A stretch of DNA of 64,000 bases from contig JAWGHR010000002.1 in assembly GCA_032560695.1 (NCBI GenBank), positions 1 to 64,000 on the forward strand. Direction: 5' to 3'. A program made the translations under genes and the position numbers. Origin of the DNA: Peptoniphilus_A harei_B. Lineage in GTDB: Bacteria > Bacillota > Clostridia > Tissierellales > Peptoniphilaceae. Below are positions 42,193 to 51,641 of this stretch, piece by piece. How positions within the stretch are numbered: position 1 is the first letter of the stretch; every line of letters starts with the position of its first letter. The notes below the pieces were generated by a model. The model saw only the letters and a list, made by a program, of their open reading frames with translations. It did no database searches and was not told the DNA's origin.

Positions 42193-43284
42193 TTATTTTC
42201 TGTTAATTCTTAAGAAAGAAGGGATTTTAAGTTCTCCATTATCTTCATCATCATTGTCTTCAAGAGATTCAATGGGAGATTTTTGGCCAAATTCTAATTT
42301 ATTATCTTTTTTTTCTTTCTTTTCATCTTTGTATTGATCGAATTCAGTAGCTATAACTGTAATCTTAACTTCATCCTTAAGTGATTCATCGATTCCTGCG
42401 CCAAAGATAATATTAGCATCTTCAGATACGCAATCTCTAATAAGATCAGCTGCTTCATTAACTTCAAAAATACCAAGGTCTGAACCTGCTGTAATATTTA
42501 GAAGAACAGATTTTGCTCCTTCTATTGAAGTTTCTAGTAGAGGAGAGTTTATTGCAAGCTTAGCTGCTTCTGTTGCTCTGTCATCACCAGATGCACGTCC
42601 AATACCCATATGAGCAATTCCCTTGTCATACATAATTGTCTTAACGTCAGCAAAGTCAAGGTTGATTAGGTTAGGAACAGAAATTAAATCTGAAATACCT
42701 TGGATACCTTGTTTTAATATGTCGTCTGCCATTTCAAAGGCTTGTGAGAAGCTAGTCTTTTTATCTGCAATACTTAGAAGTCTGTCATTTGGAATTATAA
42801 CTAATGTATCAACTTTACCTTTAAGAGCATTAATACCAACTTCAGCTGATTTTGCTCTCTTTCTACCTTCAAATGTGAAAGGTTTTGTAACAACACCAAC
42901 AGTAAGTAGACCTAATTCTTTTGCTACATCTGCGATAACAGGAGCAGCACCAGTACCAGTACCTCCACCCATACCTGCAGTGATAAATACCATATCAGCA
43001 CCATCTAGGGCTTCTCTAATTTCATCTAAAGATTCTTCTGCAGCTTGTTCTCCAATTTCAGGATTAGCACCTGCTCCAAGTCCTTTAGTAATTTTTTCTC
43101 CAAGTTGAATTTTAGTTTCAGCATTTGAATTCTTAAGTGCTTGTCTATCAGTGTTGAATACTAAAAACTCAACGCCCTTTACACCAGCTTCAATCATTCT
43201 ATTAACAGCGTTATTTCCGCCGCCGCCAACGCCAACTACTTTAATTTTGGCAAAATCGTCTTGGTCCATATCGAATTCCAACAT
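42193..43284 (-). CDS. ftsZ: Cell division protein FtsZ
   Basis: Tubulin-like GTPase that forms the Z ring. 363 residues. It has KVVGVGGGGNNAVNRM, the tubulin signature GMGGGTGTGAAPV, the T7 loop NLINLDFADVKTIM, and a variable acidic linker ending in the C-terminal peptide LKIPSFLRINRK, which tethers membrane anchors. The ATG at 43284 is chosen because GAGGAGG lies 6 bases upstream; the ATG at 43290 abuts that site. No ftsA lies next to it. It has its own promoter apart from the rest of dcw. Confidence 0.98.
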   Translation of the reverse strand: MLEFDMDQDDFAKIKVVGVGGGGNNAVNRMIEAGVKGVEFLVFNTDRQALKNSNAETKIQLGEKITKGLGAGANPEIGEQAAEESLDEIREALDGADMVFITAGMGGGTGTGAAPVIADVAKELGLLTVGVVTKPFTFEGRKRAKSAEVGINALKGKVDTLVIIPNDRLLSIADKKTSFSQAFEMADDILKQGIQGISDLISVPNLINLDFADVKTIMYDKGIAHMGIGRASGDDRATEAAKLAINSPLLETSIEGAKSVLLNITAGSDLGIFEVNEAADLIRDCVSEDANIIFGAGIDESLKDEVKITVIATEFDQYKDEKKEKKDNKLEFGQKSPIESLEDNDDEDNGELKIPSFLRINRK

Positions 43285-43333
43285 AAACATCCTCCTCGTA
43301 TACTAAATAATTATTTTTATATTCATTACTACC

Positions 43334-43362
43334 ATTTTATAGAAATAGTGTGGAATAGTCAA
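43334..43362 (-). promoter_or_regulatory. ftsZ promoter
   Basis: TTGACT (43357-43362), 17-bp spacer and TAAAAT (43334-43339) on the minus strand, in the 117-base gap between ftsQ and ftsZ. It implies that ftsZ can be transcribed independently of the upstream wall genes. Confidence 0.72.
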
Positions 43363-43401
43363 TATATAAAGGTTAAAAGTGTCCTTTAATTTGCATTATC
43401 C

Positions 43402-44253
43402 CTACTCCTGATTAATTTCTCTATAGGATTTATCTTTACTTTCTTCTTTTCTTAATTTTTTCTTATCTTCTTGATCTGATTTAGTGTTTTTTTCTCCATC
43501 TGTAATGAGGATTGGGCTATCTCCCTTCTCCATTTGAATTAGTATTGCTTTTTTATTCGTTGTACTAATATCCTTTAAAATTAATGAAAGCATCTTTAGT
43601 TTGTAATCAATATTCGAATATGATCCAAATTCAATTTTTACTCCATCAACTGTAGTGAATGTTGAGATAGAATCTAAAAGTTCAATGTCTCTAATATTTC
43701 CACGAAGTGAATATTCATCATTCCTAAGTTCTAATAAAAGATCTCTCTTTTCCTGATCTTCTTTATTAGTAAGTATATAGTTTCCAGCTTGAGGATTTTC
43801 AACATTAAATCCAGATAAATTAACTAGATTGTCTCTTTTTTTATCTGAGTTTTCAAGGATTCTAAAGTTGTCATCAACTAATAAGTAATCATTTGTATCC
43901 AATTGATAATAAGGAGTCCTTTCTTTTACTTTAATTGTTACTCTTCCTCTCAAGTTATAAGAAATTTTAGCATCCTCTATATAGGGAATTTTTTTAAGCT
44001 TTTTAATTCTGTCCTTTTTTGACACTACAAAAAATTTACTTCCCTTTTGCAATTGAGAAACTTTTTTTATTTTAGTAGCGCTTACATTTTTATTGCCTTC
44101 AATACTAATATTTTTTACATTAAAAAAATTTGAATTTTTTAGAGCAAAAATTATTAAAAAAATAAAGGAAAAGAAAATAAAAAATCTGCTAAAAATTCTA
44201 AAATATCTTTTCTTTTTATTCAGTTTTCTTTTTTTCTTTTCCGTCTTTTTCAT
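43402..44253 (-). CDS. ftsQ: Cell division protein FtsQ/DivIB
   Basis: 283-residue bitopic divisome protein. A Lys/Arg-rich cytoplasmic start and one membrane helix (about 20-41) are followed by a POTRA domain (FFNVKNISIEGNKNVSATKIKKVSQLQKGSKF) and the beta domain (GRVTIKVKERTPYYQLDTNDYLLVDDN). The last 35 residues are a Lys/Glu/Ser tail. Sequence conservation is low, as usual for FtsQ, so the call also leans on its position after murG and before ftsZ. Confidence 0.9.
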   Translation of the reverse strand: MKKTEKKKRKLNKKKRYFRIFSRFFIFFSFIFLIIFALKNSNFFNVKNISIEGNKNVSATKIKKVSQLQKGSKFFVVSKKDRIKKLKKIPYIEDAKISYNLRGRVTIKVKERTPYYQLDTNDYLLVDDNFRILENSDKKRDNLVNLSGFNVENPQAGNYILTNKEDQEKRDLLLELRNDEYSLRGNIRDIELLDSISTFTTVDGVKIEFGSYSNIDYKLKMLSLILKDISTTNKKAILIQMEKGDSPILITDGEKNTKSDQEDKKKLRKEESKDKSYREINQE

Positions 44254-44257
44254 AAAA

Positions 44258-45337
44258 TCACTTTAAAATCATATCAACTATTTTTGAAACAGCATCAGGG
44301 CTAGCCAGTTTCTTAGAGTTTTTGGCCATCTCATTTCTCTCACTATCATCTTCAAGAATTTTATTTATTTGTTTTAATAGGGTTTCGCCATCTAAGTCTT
44401 TCTCTTCAATTACTCTAGATGCACCCATATCCTTGTAACTCATAGCATTGTAATATTGGTGATTACCTGCAGTGTAGGCCTTGGGAATTAGAATAGATGC
44501 AATACCTAGAGCAGATATTTCAGCTAGAGTCATGGCAGATGATGATGCTATAACTAGGTCTGCACTTGATAGATAATCATAAACCTTATGCGTATAGTCT
44601 AAGATTTCTACATTATCTGGAATTTCATCTACTTTTTCAATGAAGGCTTTGTAATGATCTCTTCCTGTTACGTGAGTTAACTTAAAAGGAAGTTCTTTAC
44701 AATCTTTCAATATTTCTAAAATTGCATCATTTGTAGATTCTTGTCCTCCAGAACCACCAAAGGAAAATACAAATTTTTCTTGGTCTTTAATATTTAATTC
44801 TTTTCTAGATTTAACTCTATCTAAATGTGAGAACACATCTCTTACTGGATTACCTGTGAAGATGATGTTGTCATTGGTCAAATATTTTTTAGCTTCTTTA
44901 AAATTTATAAAGACATAGTCTGCCTTCTTGGCAAGAATTTTATTAGTCTTACCTGGGTAAGCATTTTGTTCCTGCACTATTGTTTTTATCTTTTTTTGTT
45001 GAGCTTTAAATACTATTGGTGCACAAACATAACCACCAGTTCCAATTACAAAGTCTGGTTTAAAATCGTCAAGTATTTTGTTACACTCCCTTAAACCCTT
45101 CATTAAATTAAAGAAAGTTATAACTGTGTCTTTGTTAATTTTTTTTCTTGGAAGACCAGAAATATCTATTCCCTTAAAATCAAAATTATATTTCTCAGCC
45201 AATTCTTCTTCTAAGGAATTTTTCTTTCCTACATAGATAATTTCTGCTTCCTTATCCTTCTTTTTAATTTCTTCTCCAATAGCAAGTGCTGGGTATATAT
45301 GTCCCCCTGTACCTCCACCAGATAAAATGTATTTCAT
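44258..45337 (-). CDS. murG: UDP-GlcNAc:lipid I N-acetylglucosaminyltransferase
   Basis: Adds GlcNAc to lipid I to make lipid II at the inner membrane face. 359 residues, GT-B fold. N-terminal GGGTGGHIYPALAIGEEI, GTGGYVCAPIVFKA, QEQNAYPGKTNKILAKKAD, GNPVR and SFGGSGGQESTN are present, as is ASSSAMTLAEISALGIASILIP in the UDP-GlcNAc site. It overlaps ftsW by 4 bases. Confidence 0.97.
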   Translation of the reverse strand: MKYILSGGGTGGHIYPALAIGEEIKKKDKEAEIIYVGKKNSLEEELAEKYNFDFKGIDISGLPRKKINKDTVITFFNLMKGLRECNKILDDFKPDFVIGTGGYVCAPIVFKAQQKKIKTIVQEQNAYPGKTNKILAKKADYVFINFKEAKKYLTNDNIIFTGNPVRDVFSHLDRVKSRKELNIKDQEKFVFSFGGSGGQESTNDAILEILKDCKELPFKLTHVTGRDHYKAFIEKVDEIPDNVEILDYTHKVYDYLSSADLVIASSSAMTLAEISALGIASILIPKAYTAGNHQYYNAMSYKDMGASRVIEEKDLDGETLLKQINKILEDDSERNEMAKNSKKLASPDAVSKIVDMILK

Positions 45338-46440
45338 AGTGTGCCTTCTTTCGAAATTTTTAATAAAATTGCTGTTGATACAAGTGCCATTACAAGAGCT
45401 GTACCCCCATAAGAAATAAAAGGTAGCGTTATACCAGTTACTGGAAGAATCTTAGCACAAACCCCCATATTAAAAAAGGCTTGAATACCAATATAGGTTG
45501 TCATACCAATTGCTGTAAACTTATCAAAGTAATTAGTAGCCTTAAAAGCAATCATGTATCCTCTGTAAATATATATTATAAATAATAATATTACTATAAA
45601 TGTTCCGATAAATCCAAATTCTTCTGCTATTACAGAAAAAATAAAGTCAGTATAGGCTTCTGGTAAGTTCGTGTACTTTTGTCTTGACCTAAATAAACCA
45701 ACTCCAGAGTATCCGCCTAGGGCAAAGGCATATAAGGATTGCCTTGATTGATATAGGGCTGCTGATTGATAGTCAGTGGAGTCAGAAACAAATCCTAGAA
45801 TTCTCATCATTCTAAATTTATTATCAGGGTCTTTTAGTATTACAAATATTAATCCTATTCCTAGTACCACCAAAAACATAAACTGTTTCTTTGTAATTCC
45901 ACTTGCTAATAGGATTGCAAAAAGCGCTACTCCAATAACAACAGCAGTTGAGAAGTCCTTGATCATAATTGGTCCAACAGATATACCCATTATGGCCACT
46001 GCCATCAAAAAAGTTTTTGGATCTCTTAAGGAGTAAATATTCTTAGCTAAGTATTTAGACAAATATATTATTGAAGATAGCTTTAATATATCCGAAGGTT
46101 GAAAACTAATTATCTTTAAGTCTAGCCATCTAACTTGTCCATTTTTATCTTTACCTAGTGGCGACCATAAAAGAAGTATTAAAATGATACTCAAGGGAAA
46201 TATCCATTCAATATTTTTATAAATCACTGCTCTTGGCATTTTTATTATCATAAATAGAGCTATAAGTCCTATTACTAAAAAGCCTGACTGTCTCGCCAAG
46301 TAGTGGAAACTATTTAGATTATATTTTTTTGCCGTTGGAAAGGAAGCTGATGTAACTGCTACAAGACCAATTATAATAAGAAAAATTGTAGTCAGAAGTA
46401 ACATCAGGTCTACATCTTTTATTTCCTTTTTTAACTTCAT
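45334..46440 (-). CDS. ftsW: Peptidoglycan polymerase FtsW (SEDS family)
   Basis: 368 residues with about ten membrane helices. SEDS landmarks are TSASFPTAKKYNLNSFHYLARQ after helix 1, WLDLKIISFQPSDILKLSSIIYLSKYLA, the extracellular loop LPEAYTDFIFSVIAEEFGFIG and the end motif LPVTGITLPFISYGGTALV. It polymerises lipid II with the transpeptidase encoded three genes upstream. It starts where murD ends. Confidence 0.96.
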   Translation of the reverse strand: MKLKKEIKDVDLMLLLTTIFLIIIGLVAVTSASFPTAKKYNLNSFHYLARQSGFLVIGLIALFMIIKMPRAVIYKNIEWIFPLSIILILLLWSPLGKDKNGQVRWLDLKIISFQPSDILKLSSIIYLSKYLAKNIYSLRDPKTFLMAVAIMGISVGPIMIKDFSTAVVIGVALFAILLASGITKKQFMFLVVLGIGLIFVILKDPDNKFRMMRILGFVSDSTDYQSAALYQSRQSLYAFALGGYSGVGLFRSRQKYTNLPEAYTDFIFSVIAEEFGFIGTFIVILLFIIYIYRGYMIAFKATNYFDKFTAIGMTTYIGIQAFFNMGVCAKILPVTGITLPFISYGGTALVMALVSTAILLKISKEGTL

Positions 46441-47760
46441 CTACATCAACTCTTTTACAAGGTCTTTAAAATGTTGACCTCTCACTTCATAACTTTTATA
46501 CATATCCCATGAGGCACATGCAGGTGAAAGCAAAACATCATCACCCTTAACAGCTAATTTACTTGCTAACTCTACTGCTTTTTTTAAGTCTTCTGTAATA
46601 TAAAACTCTACTCCATAGTTCTTGCATGAATTAGAAATTTTTTCTGCTGTTTGTCCAAATAGAATAGCTGTCTTTAATTTATCTTTTGATTTTTCTATTA
46701 ATTTATCAAAGTCTGCACCCTTATCATAACCACCAGCGATTAGGACAACATCTCCGTCCATGGCAGCTACTGCAACTTCAGTAGAATCTGGGTTAGTTCC
46801 CTTGGAATCGTTATAATATTTTACGTCGTTAACTTCCCTAACGAATTCAATCCTGTGTTCAACTCCTGTAAAGGAAATAATTGATTTTTTTATAATATCT
46901 AAATCAATATTTAAAAGTTTACATGCAATAACTGCAGCCATAATATTTCTTATGTTGTGGTCTCCAGGTATTTTTATATCTTTGATGTCTAGAACTTCTT
47001 CAGTTGTCTTACCATCATTGAAATAAATTTTACCTTGGTGAACATAAGCCCCCTTTTCAGAGATTTTTTCCATTGAGAAGTAATATTTTTCTGCCTTTAA
47101 ATTATATTTATCTGCAAGATCTCTGTCTTCATAATTTAAAATTGCAAAGTCCTCTTCATCTTGATTTTTGAAAATCTTAAACTTTGCATCCACATAGTTT
47201 TGTCTAGTCTTGTGCCAGTCCAGGTGGTCACTAGTTACATAAGTTAGCACTGCAATATGAGGCTTGAAGTCTATTGTATTCTCTAATTGGAAGGAAGATG
47301 CTTCTATCACTACATAATCATTAGCCTTAGCTTCCTTAGTTATCTCAAGAATTCCTCTACCAATGTTTCCCACAACAAAAGTATTTGCCACTCTTCTTAA
47401 GATGTCACCAAGAATCGTAGTTGTTGTAGTCTTTCCATTAGTGCCAGTAACTGCAAGTACATTTTTTGTATTTAAATTTCTATAGCTAAGCTCAATATCA
47501 GAAATAATTTCAATATTTCTTTCCCTAGCTTTTTCTAAAAGTTCGTGGAAGGGATATATTCCTGGACTTTTTACTATCAAATCAATATCATCTAAATCCT
47601 CTTCCTTGAAAATAATAAAATCTTCTTCAACCTTTAATTTTTGTAAGTCTTGATTGCTATCAAAGACATAAATTTTACATGGAAACTCTTTTAAAAACTT
47701 CAGTGCTGTCTTTCCAGTAACACCAAAGCCCATTATTAATATATTTTTGTTTTCTAACAT
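46441..47760 (-). CDS. murD: UDP-MurNAc-L-Ala:D-Glu ligase
   Basis: Adds D-glutamate to UDP-MurNAc-L-Ala. 439 residues. It has MGFGVTGKTALKFL, VKSPGIYP, the ATP-binding loop VTGTNGKTTTTTI, EASSFQLENTIDFKPHIAVLTYVTSDHLDWH with the carbamylated-Lys region (YVDAKFKIF), GVEHRIEFV, YNDSKGTNPDST and LLSPACASWDMYKSYEVRGQHF. It is a normal member, in contrast to the unusual MurE-like protein at 61120-62655. Confidence 0.97.
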   Translation of the reverse strand: MLENKNILIMGFGVTGKTALKFLKEFPCKIYVFDSNQDLQKLKVEEDFIIFKEEDLDDIDLIVKSPGIYPFHELLEKARERNIEIISDIELSYRNLNTKNVLAVTGTNGKTTTTTILGDILRRVANTFVVGNIGRGILEITKEAKANDYVVIEASSFQLENTIDFKPHIAVLTYVTSDHLDWHKTRQNYVDAKFKIFKNQDEEDFAILNYEDRDLADKYNLKAEKYYFSMEKISEKGAYVHQGKIYFNDGKTTEEVLDIKDIKIPGDHNIRNIMAAVIACKLLNIDLDIIKKSIISFTGVEHRIEFVREVNDVKYYNDSKGTNPDSTEVAVAAMDGDVVLIAGGYDKGADFDKLIEKSKDKLKTAILFGQTAEKISNSCKNYGVEFYITEDLKKAVELASKLAVKGDDVLLSPACASWDMYKSYEVRGQHFKDLVKELM

Positions 47761-47770
47761 CTTAAATCAC

Positions 47771-48721
47771 CTAAAATAAAATTAAGTAAGAAATCACACA
47801 AAGTATAACTTCTATTAATGAAAATACTGCAACTATTTTTTTCTCATGCCATCCCTTGTGTTCAAAATGATGGTGAAGTGGTGACATAAGGAAAACTCTC
47901 TTTCCTCTAGTTTTAAAACTAACTACTTGAATTATAACTGAAAGTGTTTCTATAAAATAAATCCCACCTGCAATAGGTAAAATTAAGGGCACATTTAAAA
48001 GAAGTGCAATGGCAGATATTGCTCCACCTAGGGCAAGAGATCCTGTATCTCCCATAAAGACCTTAGCTGGAAACTTGTTGTAGTATAAGAAGCCCATTAG
48101 AGCTCCTGCTAGTGCTAGGCAAAATCCTGCAATTTCATATCTTTGAAATTTAATTGCTACAAAATTAAAAAATATAAGACAGATAATTGTCACGCTAGAT
48201 GAAAGCCCATCTAGTCCGTCAGTTAAGTTTACTGAGTTAACTGTTCCAACTATTACAAAAATCACAAAAGGAATATAAAAAAATCCTATTGACCTGTAAT
48301 CTTTTAGGAAAGGAATATAAAGGTCTGTCCCCATTCCCTTAGAATTGTATTGATAAATTATTAAAATTACCGCAACTAAAATTTGAAGAAGTAGTTTTTG
48401 GTAGGCACGTAAACCTAGGTTCCTCTTCATAACAACTTTGATGTAATCATCAATAAATCCAACTGCCCCAAAGGCAAGAGTTGAAAATAGTATCATTAAA
48501 ACTGACAACTTGAAATTTGCAGTTACAAGGCTAGTTATGATTACTGATGCTAAAAATATTAAACCACCAATTGTTGGAGTCCCACTTTTTACCAAGTGAG
48601 ACTGAGGTCCATCTTCTCTTATGCTTTGTCCTGCGTGTAATTTTTTTAATATTGGAATTATAAGTCTTCCCAAGACTATGGAGAGAACAAATCCCAAACC
48701 TATATTAATTAAATAATTCAT
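47771..48721 (-). CDS. mraY: Phospho-MurNAc-pentapeptide transferase
   Basis: Forms lipid I by moving phospho-MurNAc-pentapeptide onto undecaprenyl phosphate. 316 residues, about ten membrane helices. Catalytic landmarks are GFIDDYIKV with the Asp pair, VNLTDGLDGLSS, FMGDTGSLALGG and the PLHHHFEHKGWHE loop. It sits between the PBP and murD genes. Confidence 0.97.
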   Translation of the reverse strand: MNYLINIGLGFVLSIVLGRLIIPILKKLHAGQSIREDGPQSHLVKSGTPTIGGLIFLASVIITSLVTANFKLSVLMILFSTLAFGAVGFIDDYIKVVMKRNLGLRAYQKLLLQILVAVILIIYQYNSKGMGTDLYIPFLKDYRSIGFFYIPFVIFVIVGTVNSVNLTDGLDGLSSSVTIICLIFFNFVAIKFQRYEIAGFCLALAGALMGFLYYNKFPAKVFMGDTGSLALGGAISAIALLLNVPLILPIAGGIYFIETLSVIIQVVSFKTRGKRVFLMSPLHHHFEHKGWHEKKIVAVFSLIEVILCVISYLILF

Positions 48722-48732
48722 TATACTTTAAC

Positions 48733-51222
48733 CTAATCCCTTTTATTTTTATTACTTTCTTTGTTATTATTTTCTAAATTTTCTTTAGATTTTTTCTTTT
48801 TACTTTTAGATTTCTTAATTTCTTTATTGTTTTCTTTATTCTTCTTATTTACTTCAGACTTTTTTTCACTATTATAATTTTTTCCCTCATTAAAAGACTT
48901 ATTGTTAGAATTTTCTTCACTAGGCTTATCAAAATCCTCGTCTTTTTTTGAGTAATTAAGCGTAACACTTTCGCTACCACTTAATTTTTGTCCAGGCCTT
49001 GGGCTTTGTGATATAAAGTCGCCATTTCCCTTGATATTATACTCTAAATTCATGGAATTTAAAATAGATTGGCTTTCTTTTCTAGTCTTCTTGCTAAGGT
49101 CCGGCATTATTAAAATACCACTGTCCTTATCATTTACGGCAAGATCAATTATTGTATCTTTTAAGACATAAGAGCCTGCTGATGGACTTTGATTAGTAAC
49201 AACAGAATATGGTAAGACATTTTCTGAATTGTTGTTAAACCTAAGTCCAGAATCAATTAATATCTTTCCTGCATCTTCAAGAAGGAGTCCTCCTACATTT
49301 GGAACAGAAATAAACTCATCTTTTTCATCAACTTCTTCAGTTTTTTGAATTTTCATATAGTTAAGAGACTTTTCCAATACATCTTGAACTACTGGAGCTG
49401 CAACTACACTACCAAGTATCCCTCCCTTAGGATTGTTAATAACTACAAGAACTGTTAGCCTTGGATCATTAAGTGGTGCTACGCCAACAAAGGATGAGTT
49501 ATAAGCTTCAAGATATCCTGTGGGTGTAGCGATATTTGCAGTACCAGACTTACCACCAACTATATAACCTGGAACCTGAGCGCGTTTACCTGTACCATTT
49601 TCCACTACTCTTCTCATCATCATCTTCATTTTATCAGAAGTTTCTTCTGAGATTACCCTTCTCCTAAGTTCGGTCCTTTTTCTGTCAATTACATTTCCAT
49701 TGGCATCTACCATTTCTTTAATAAGTGTTGGTTTATTTAAATAACCACCATTGGAAATTGCACTTACTGCATTTATAAGTTGTAAGGGAGATACAGCAAT
49801 TGAGTGTCCATAGGACATTGTAGCAAGGTTAACCTTGCCTATATCTTTATAAGACCTTGGAACTATACCAGTTGATTCCCCATAAAGCTCTATTCCAGTT
49901 TTTTTACCAAAACCAAAAGCCTTTATGTATTTAAGAAACTTTTCAGCTCCTAGGTCTTGACCAACTTGGATCATAGTCATATTACATGACTCTTCTATTG
50001 CCTTTGCAAGGGTCTTTTTTCCTCTAGTGTTACTAGTACAAGTTAATTTGTTGTTACCCATTACCATAGCCCCATTACATACATATTGGGAGTCTGGTTG
50101 AGCTGCATTTTCTTCTATAGCAGCTGCTGCTGTTATAAGTTTAAAGGTTGAACCTGGTTCATACTGATCATTGACGTTAAAGTCTCTCCAGTTATCATAG
50201 AGAATTTCCATCTTCTCTTCTTCAGTTAACTTGTCCCATTCCTCTTCTTGCTCTTCATTAAGAGGAGCCCTTGGATCATTTAAGTTGTAGTCGTCCTTAG
50301 TCGTCATTGCCAAGATCTCTCCAGTCATAGTATCTTGTACTATAATAGAAACCTTGTCTGCCATATTTTCTTTTTTTGCATTTATAGCTGCAGTTTCAGC
50401 AAACTGTTGGATGTTAGAGTCAATAGATAAGACTACAGAATAACCCTCTTTCGGAGCGTAAGTTTCCTCATCTGTAAGTGGAATCTTATTTAATGCATTA
50501 TCCTTTAATGATACATTCTTACCAGAAATACCTGATAATTCTTCATCATAAGAGGCCTCAATTCCGTATTGTCCCACATTTTCGTCATTAGTAAAACCAA
50601 TAATGTAAGATGCCAGGTTGTTAAATGGATAGAGTCTCCTTGTGACATCATCAATGGTCATAGGAATGAGGTTTGATTTTTTATTATCTTTTTTTTCTTT
50701 GTTTTCTTTGATAATTTGTGATCTTAGATCCTTTAACTCTTGTGCCTTACCTCTTTCAATATTTGTGGCAAGTCTTACAACCTTATCCCCTTCCATTTTA
50801 GACCTAATTTCATCGTAGTCTATACCAGTTACATCTGAAATTGTTTTAGCATCTTCGTCATATAACTTTTCTTTTCTATTTTCGAAGTCACTTTCACTTT
50901 CGTTCTTTCTCTCTTTCAAATAATCCATGTTATAAAAGACATTGCACTTAGTTATGTTAATTGCCATTTCTTTATTGTTTCTGTCATAGATTATTCCACG
51001 ATTAGAATTTATGACCTCGGTCTTTGTCAGTTGGTTTAGGGCTGCGATTGTCAATTCTTCTGATTGGACTATTTGAATCCAAAGAAGCTTAGCGATTAAT
51101 ATCACAAACAAAAAAGCTAGAAAGATAAAAAATAAAAATATGAATCTATTGGCGTTATTAGTCTTTGCCTTAAACCCATTTTTCCTTTTTTTATCTCTAG
51201 CTTTGATTTTATTAGTTTTCAA
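48733..51222 (-). CDS. PASTA-domain class B penicillin-binding protein (FtsI/SpoVD/PBP2x-like)
   Basis: 829-residue septal transpeptidase. A cytoplasmic Lys-rich start and one membrane helix (about 27-50) precede the dimerisation domain. The active site has Ser 358 in STFK, SCN at 412-414 and KSGT at 558-561. Two PASTA domains follow (about 638-697 and 703-760), then a 65-residue Lys/Asn/Glu low-complexity tail. It cross-links septal peptidoglycan with FtsW. The PASTA repeats match those on PrkC, so both may read the same wall signals. Its tail resembles that of the VanW/G5 protein. Confidence 0.95.
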   Translation of the reverse strand: MKTNKIKARDKKRKNGFKAKTNNANRFIFLFFIFLAFLFVILIAKLLWIQIVQSEELTIAALNQLTKTEVINSNRGIIYDRNNKEMAINITKCNVFYNMDYLKERKNESESDFENRKEKLYDEDAKTISDVTGIDYDEIRSKMEGDKVVRLATNIERGKAQELKDLRSQIIKENKEKKDNKKSNLIPMTIDDVTRRLYPFNNLASYIIGFTNDENVGQYGIEASYDEELSGISGKNVSLKDNALNKIPLTDEETYAPKEGYSVVLSIDSNIQQFAETAAINAKKENMADKVSIIVQDTMTGEILAMTTKDDYNLNDPRAPLNEEQEEEWDKLTEEEKMEILYDNWRDFNVNDQYEPGSTFKLITAAAAIEENAAQPDSQYVCNGAMVMGNNKLTCTSNTRGKKTLAKAIEESCNMTMIQVGQDLGAEKFLKYIKAFGFGKKTGIELYGESTGIVPRSYKDIGKVNLATMSYGHSIAVSPLQLINAVSAISNGGYLNKPTLIKEMVDANGNVIDRKRTELRRRVISEETSDKMKMMMRRVVENGTGKRAQVPGYIVGGKSGTANIATPTGYLEAYNSSFVGVAPLNDPRLTVLVVINNPKGGILGSVVAAPVVQDVLEKSLNYMKIQKTEEVDEKDEFISVPNVGGLLLEDAGKILIDSGLRFNNNSENVLPYSVVTNQSPSAGSYVLKDTIIDLAVNDKDSGILIMPDLSKKTRKESQSILNSMNLEYNIKGNGDFISQSPRPGQKLSGSESVTLNYSKKDEDFDKPSEENSNNKSFNEGKNYNSEKKSEVNKKNKENNKEIKKSKSKKKKSKENLENNNKESNKNKRD

Positions 51223-51232
51223 TTATATCCTC

Positions 51233-51640
51233 CTAATCTCTTGTAAAAGACCTGAGGACAGAGACAATTGGACTCAAAAATACGTTGTAATTAATGTCTC
51301 CTACTTTTTCTTCTTCCCCTGAATCAATGTAAACAATTTGGTCTTCAGAAGGATAAACCATTCCAAGTTTATACATTGCTTCTTCTGCTATTTGTGCAGA
51401 TGACTTTACAGCTTTAATATCGCCTACAAGAGTTGTTTTTGTTTTATTTAATTCTTCAATTTCAGCCTTTTGTCTTAAGATTTCTCTGTCGAGACCTGCA
51501 ACTTGTGAATAAAGAATAATAACAGCTGCGAATATTATAATAACAATTGCCATGGTAAAAATAAAAGGCCTATTATTTAAAAGTCTATTTCTATATATAT
51601 TATAACTTTTATTTGAAATTTTAGTTAATCTTTTTGCCAT
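51233..51640 (-). CDS. ftsL: Cell division protein FtsL-like
   Basis: 135-residue bitopic protein. A basic N-terminus, one membrane helix (about 27-47) and a coiled coil of leucine heptads (AGLDREILRQKAEIEELNKTKTTLV) lead to the short domain AEEAMYKLGMVYPSEDQIVYID, typical of the FtsL/DivIC family. The position directly after rsmH and before the PBP is diagnostic. It stabilises the FtsQ-FtsB-FtsW-PBP complex. Confidence 0.88.
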   Translation of the reverse strand: MAKRLTKISNKSYNIYRNRLLNNRPFIFTMAIVIIIFAAVIILYSQVAGLDREILRQKAEIEELNKTKTTLVGDIKAVKSSAQIAEEAMYKLGMVYPSEDQIVYIDSGEEEKVGDINYNVFLSPIVSVLRSFTRD

Positions 51641-51641
51641 T

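Noticed and set aside
42623..43108. 161-codon open frame on the plus strand opposite ftsZ
   Set aside because: It is a shadow of the ftsZ reading frame, Ser/Pro-rich, with no ribosome site or family resemblance.
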